5,552 bases of DNA. Origin: Chitinivibrionales bacterium. Lineage in GTDB: Bacteria > Fibrobacterota > Chitinivibrionia > Chitinivibrionales > WJMI01. The stretch is taken from the NCBI GenBank assembly GCA_014729595.1, contig WJJU01000446.1, positions 1 to 5,552 of the forward strand, given 5' to 3'. How positions within the stretch are numbered: the first letter of the stretch is position 1; every line of letters starts with the position of its first letter. The position numbers and the translations under genes are program-made. The notes beneath the pieces are model-generated. The model was not told the DNA's origin. It saw only the letters and a program-made list of their open reading frames with translations, and made no database searches. Shown in pieces: positions 5,465-5,552 of this stretch.

Positions 5465-5552
5465 GAACGATGACTACAAGGGGAAAAAAGCGAACGGGAA
5501 AATATACGGTTTGTATTCGTTTGGCAACGAACGAGTTCCCGCTCACCTCGAT
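5461..5552 (+). CDS. Start of a further operon gene, cut by the window end (possibly a second CheW-like protein)
   Basis: Thirty codons are visible, beginning MRTMTTRGKKRTGKYTV. ATG 5461 overlaps the cheW stop (ATGA), and AAGGA at 5451-5455 lies 5 bases upstream; ATG 5470 is a weaker alternative. After a basic, Thr-rich lead, the segment YTVCIRLATNEFPLTS can be laid without gaps on the first strand of the preceding CheW (IRL-ATNEF-PLTS against FRL-SGRLF-GVDI). This suggests, but does not prove, another CheW-domain protein. It does not look like the membrane-spanning start of a classical receptor or the start of CheY or CheB. A CheR or an unrelated protein remains possible. The gene is open at the window edge, so it is partial rather than broken. 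Confidence 0.6.
   Translation, partial: MRTMTTRGKKRTGKYTVCIRLATNEFPLTS

Noticed and set aside
1..5552. tRNA, rRNA, CRISPR, insertion sequence or attachment-site signals
   Set aside because: The window is almost wholly occupied by chemosensory and regulatory coding sequence. No long direct repeats, transposase motifs or cloverleaf patterns were seen on either strand.

Overview
The window is a tightly packed run of genes, all on the + strand, from a bacterial chemosensory operon that has been merged with a sigma-regulator-type partner-switching module. In order it holds: a response regulator fused to a SpoIIE/RsbU-type PP2C phosphatase (125-1351); an RsbW-like GHKL kinase domain fused to a STAS domain (1344-2096); a possible 50-codon small gene that bridges the next junction (2080-2232); a large CheA histidine kinase with two C-terminal CheW-like domains (2229-4874); a CheW adaptor (4961-5464); and the first 30 codons of another gene (5461 to the window end). 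Overlaps of 8, 17, 4 and 4 bases, good Shine-Dalgarno sequences and only one real spacer (86 bases after cheA) point to a single co-transcribed, partly translationally coupled unit. No sigma factor, CheY, CheB, CheR or receptor lies inside the window.

How the parts may work together (inference): CheA, held to a receptor array by CheW and its own CheW-like domains, autophosphorylates on His49. The phosphoryl group could pass to Asp60 of the receiver domain of the first gene. This would change the activity of the attached phosphatase, whose natural substrate is a phosphoserine in a STAS domain. The second gene supplies such a domain (candidate Ser196) on the same chain as the kinase that would phosphorylate it. 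The output could be a sigma factor or another STAS or kinase partner encoded elsewhere. The layout fits a chemosensory pathway with an output other than, or besides, the flagellar motor.

The first 124 bases hold no supported gene, only a short inverted repeat. The junction before cheA and the spacer after cheA both contain GC-rich inverted repeats without a T-tract, so they look more like RNA-structure elements than terminators. Two strong hairpins also lie inside the phosphatase coding region.

Organism: base composition looks moderate, near or a little above half G+C by eye. The CheA architecture (Hpt, a non-canonical middle domain, P3, P4 and two CheW-like domains) resembles that seen in deltaproteobacteria and related deep Gram-negative lineages. 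The sequence alone does not settle the phylum. There are no mobile elements, tRNA or rRNA genes, or CRISPR repeats.
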